From Herminiimonas sp. (GTDB taxonomy: Bacteria > Pseudomonadota > Gammaproteobacteria > Burkholderiales > Burkholderiaceae): DNA of 64,000 bases. Below the pieces are notes generated by a model. The model had not been told where the DNA came from, searched no databases, and was given only the letters and a program-made list of their open reading frames with translations. Shown here in pieces: positions 62,581 through 64,000 of this stretch; within the stretch, counting starts at the first letter, position 1, and each line of letters begins with the position of its first letter. The DNA is taken from positions 248,001 through 312,000 of the forward strand of contig NZ_JAURVN010000015.1 in NCBI RefSeq assembly GCF_030655415.1, in the 5' to 3' direction. The translations under genes were made by a program, and so were the position numbers.

Positions 62581-64000
62581 TTAGTTATTCCAAACGATCG
62601 TCGCAGGTAATGCGCCACGCAAGGCATTGCAGATCACAACTTCCTCTGCCCTGCGCAAATCGGTCAGGGTTAATATTTTTTCTTCTGCGTTCAAGGTCGC
62701 ATCTTCCAGCAATACGGCACGCATCACACCAGGCAATACACCGACACTCAAAGGCGGCGTGTACCAATGGCCATCGAGTTTGATGAACACTGTGCTGCGG
62801 CCACCTTCCGTCAATTGGCCATCTTGATTGCAGAATAATTGATCGAAAGCGCCCTGCTGCTCAGCGGCACGCCATGCGGCGTCGTAGCCAGAACGGACCG
62901 TAGTCTTGTGTCGCAAAAAGATATCGCCAGCATCGGTCGGCGTTTCTGCCAGCAGAACTTTTACCGGACTTGTTATTGCTGACAATGGCGCTGATTGAAT
63001 GATGCATGCGCCATCAGCCTGCAAAGCAAGTCGCAAGCGATATGGCGTCGCCTCGGAAAATTGTAAGCAGGTATCGCGTAAGGCGTCGCGTATTTTCACA
63101 TCATCAAACGCGAAACCAAAATACTCTGCTGAACCACGCAAGCGTTGCAAATGGCGATCAATATGTCGGCAACCATCAGCGCGGGTTGCATAGATGGTTT
63201 CAAATAATTCAAATTCAGCCGGCATATCGATCAAAAAACCTGCCTTGATGCGGCATTCTTCATATTCAGCTTTTGCAACGCTGTCATGCACGATGCCAGC
63301 ACCTACGCCCATTTCGCCGCGACGAATTTGCAATTCGTCTTGCGCTTGCAACTGCAAGGTACGGATAGGAACCGACAGGCAAAAATTACCAACCGTTTGC
63401 GTGGACTGCGGCGGATCGAACCAGCCTATCGCGCCGGTATAAATGCCGCGTGGGTTGGCTTCCAGCTCGCGAATGATTTGCATCGTTCTATGTTTGGGCG
63501 CACCGGTAATCGAGCCGCAAGGATACAAAGCATCGAAGATCTCGGGCAGTGCAATATCGTCACGCAATCGCGCATGCACAGTCGAAGTCATTTGCAACAC
63601 GCTGCTATAACGCTGCACATCGAACAACTTATCGACGACGACAGTACCCACTTCAGCAATCCGTCCTAAATCATTCCGCAGCAAATCCACAATCATCAAA
63701 TTCTCTGCACGATTTTTTGGGTCGGCGGCCAAGGCATGCGCCGATACATCATCTTGCTGCGGGTTACCGCTGGCTGCAGCCGTGCCCTTCATAGGCCGCA
63801 CAGTCAACAAACCATCATCGTGTCGTACAAACAATTCCGGCGATAAGGACAGCACCGCGCGACCATCCGGCAATCCTATCAACGCACCATACGGCACCGG
63901 CTGACGTTCACGCAAACGGCGATACAGCGTATGCACAGAGCCGTAGGCATCGAAGCGCAAGCGATAGGTGTAATTGACCTGATAGGTATCGCCGGCGGCG
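62581..64000 (-). CDS. pabB: aminodeoxychorismate synthase component I fused to aminodeoxychorismate lyase-like domain (cut by window edge)
   Basis: The visible 473 codons carry the C-terminal part of a chorismate-binding domain (SPELFVRH, RPMKGTAAAS, NLMIVDLLRNDLGRIAEVG, CGSITGAPKHRTM) and then a full class IV aminotransferase-like domain (ETIYATRADGCRHIDRHL, the QLTEGGRSTVFIK segment). The two are the PabB and PabC steps of p-aminobenzoate and folate synthesis, fused in one protein. The start lies beyond 64000: codons before 63960 continue in frame (TYQVNYTYRL), so the TTG there is not the start. The lysine of the lyase domain is not clearly seen. Confidence 0.88.
   Translation of the reverse strand, partial: AAGDTYQVNYTYRLRFDAYGSVHTLYRRLRERQPVPYGALIGLPDGRAVLSLSPELFVRHDDGLLTVRPMKGTAAASGNPQQDDVSAHALAADPKNRAENLMIVDLLRNDLGRIAEVGTVVVDKLFDVQRYSSVLQMTSTVHARLRDDIALPEIFDALYPCGSITGAPKHRTMQIIRELEANPRGIYTGAIGWFDPPQSTQTVGNFCLSVPIRTLQLQAQDELQIRRGEMGVGAGIVHDSVAKAEYEECRIKAGFLIDMPAEFELFETIYATRADGCRHIDRHLQRLRGSAEYFGFAFDDVKIRDALRDTCLQFSEATPYRLRLALQADGACIIQSAPLSAITSPVKVLLAETPTDAGDIFLRHKTTVRSGYDAAWRAAEQQGAFDQLFCNQDGQLTEGGRSTVFIKLDGHWYTPPLSVGVLPGVMRAVLLEDATLNAEEKILTLTDLRRAEEVVICNALRGALPATIVWNN

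Overview
The window looks like chromosomal core sequence of a betaproteobacterium of the Burkholderiales, most likely an Oxalobacteraceae member close to Herminiimonas or Janthinobacterium. The grounds are the caa3-type cox gene order with a tiny assembly protein between coxA and ctaG, the order dapF-DUF484-xerC-fur/zur-COG0523-dksA-hslVU, a PhaM-type granule protein, an S-adenosylhomocysteine (SAH) riboswitch before ahcY, and moderate GC content. This is inference from gene content; no database was searched. I see no insertion sequence, prophage, CRISPR array, rRNA or tRNA.

Layout. 1-3926 (minus): end of a cytochrome c oxidase operon (coxB, coxA, small assembly protein, ctaG, start of coxC). 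4392-8821: BioC-like methyltransferase, comF, trmL, a copper chaperone facing a DUF411 metal-binding protein, and a ferritin-like protein. 9172-19939: glutathione peroxidase, DUF72 plus alkyladenine glycosylase, a two-component system, TerC, ProQ, TauE/SafE and MFS transporters, PhaM, and a solute-binding protein. 20033-30912: two tandem DUF3108 proteins, queC, a secreted Cys-repeat protein, pssA, small proteins (a 24-residue membrane peptide and an EF-hand protein), another solute-binding protein, cca, a GST, a lytic transglycosylase and ygfA.

30975-36098 (minus) is a methionine-cycle block: metK, an M14 peptidase, ahcY behind an SAH riboswitch, a holin-like membrane protein and metF. 36289-40759 (plus) holds two LpxL-type acyltransferases, dapF, DUF484 and xerC. 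40822-46364 reads as a zinc-homeostasis locus: a Zur-like repressor, a histidine-rich COG0523 GTPase, a DksA protein that has lost three of four zinc cysteines and carries a long histone-like tail, a DUF2946-like protein and a ZnuD-like TonB receptor. Two near-identical 21-bp operator candidates, in opposite orientation, precede the repressor and the DUF2946/receptor pair.

46560-57660: a protein made of two tandem helical-plus-STAS modules, hslVU with a sigma-32-type promoter, a small basic protein, a cupin, a minus-strand rhodanese-grxC-secB-SH3-gpsA run, then gpmA, an EnvC-like protein and a C-terminal processing peptidase. 57788-64000: moeB, a secreted protein with a duplicated PilJ-type motif, a Spy/CpxP-like protein followed by a two-component system, and a pabB-pabC fusion running off the right edge.

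The points most worth checking are the zinc locus with its paired operators, the tailed cysteine-poor DksA, the layered RNA structure of the ahcY leader, the double-module STAS protein and the 24-residue membrane peptide.
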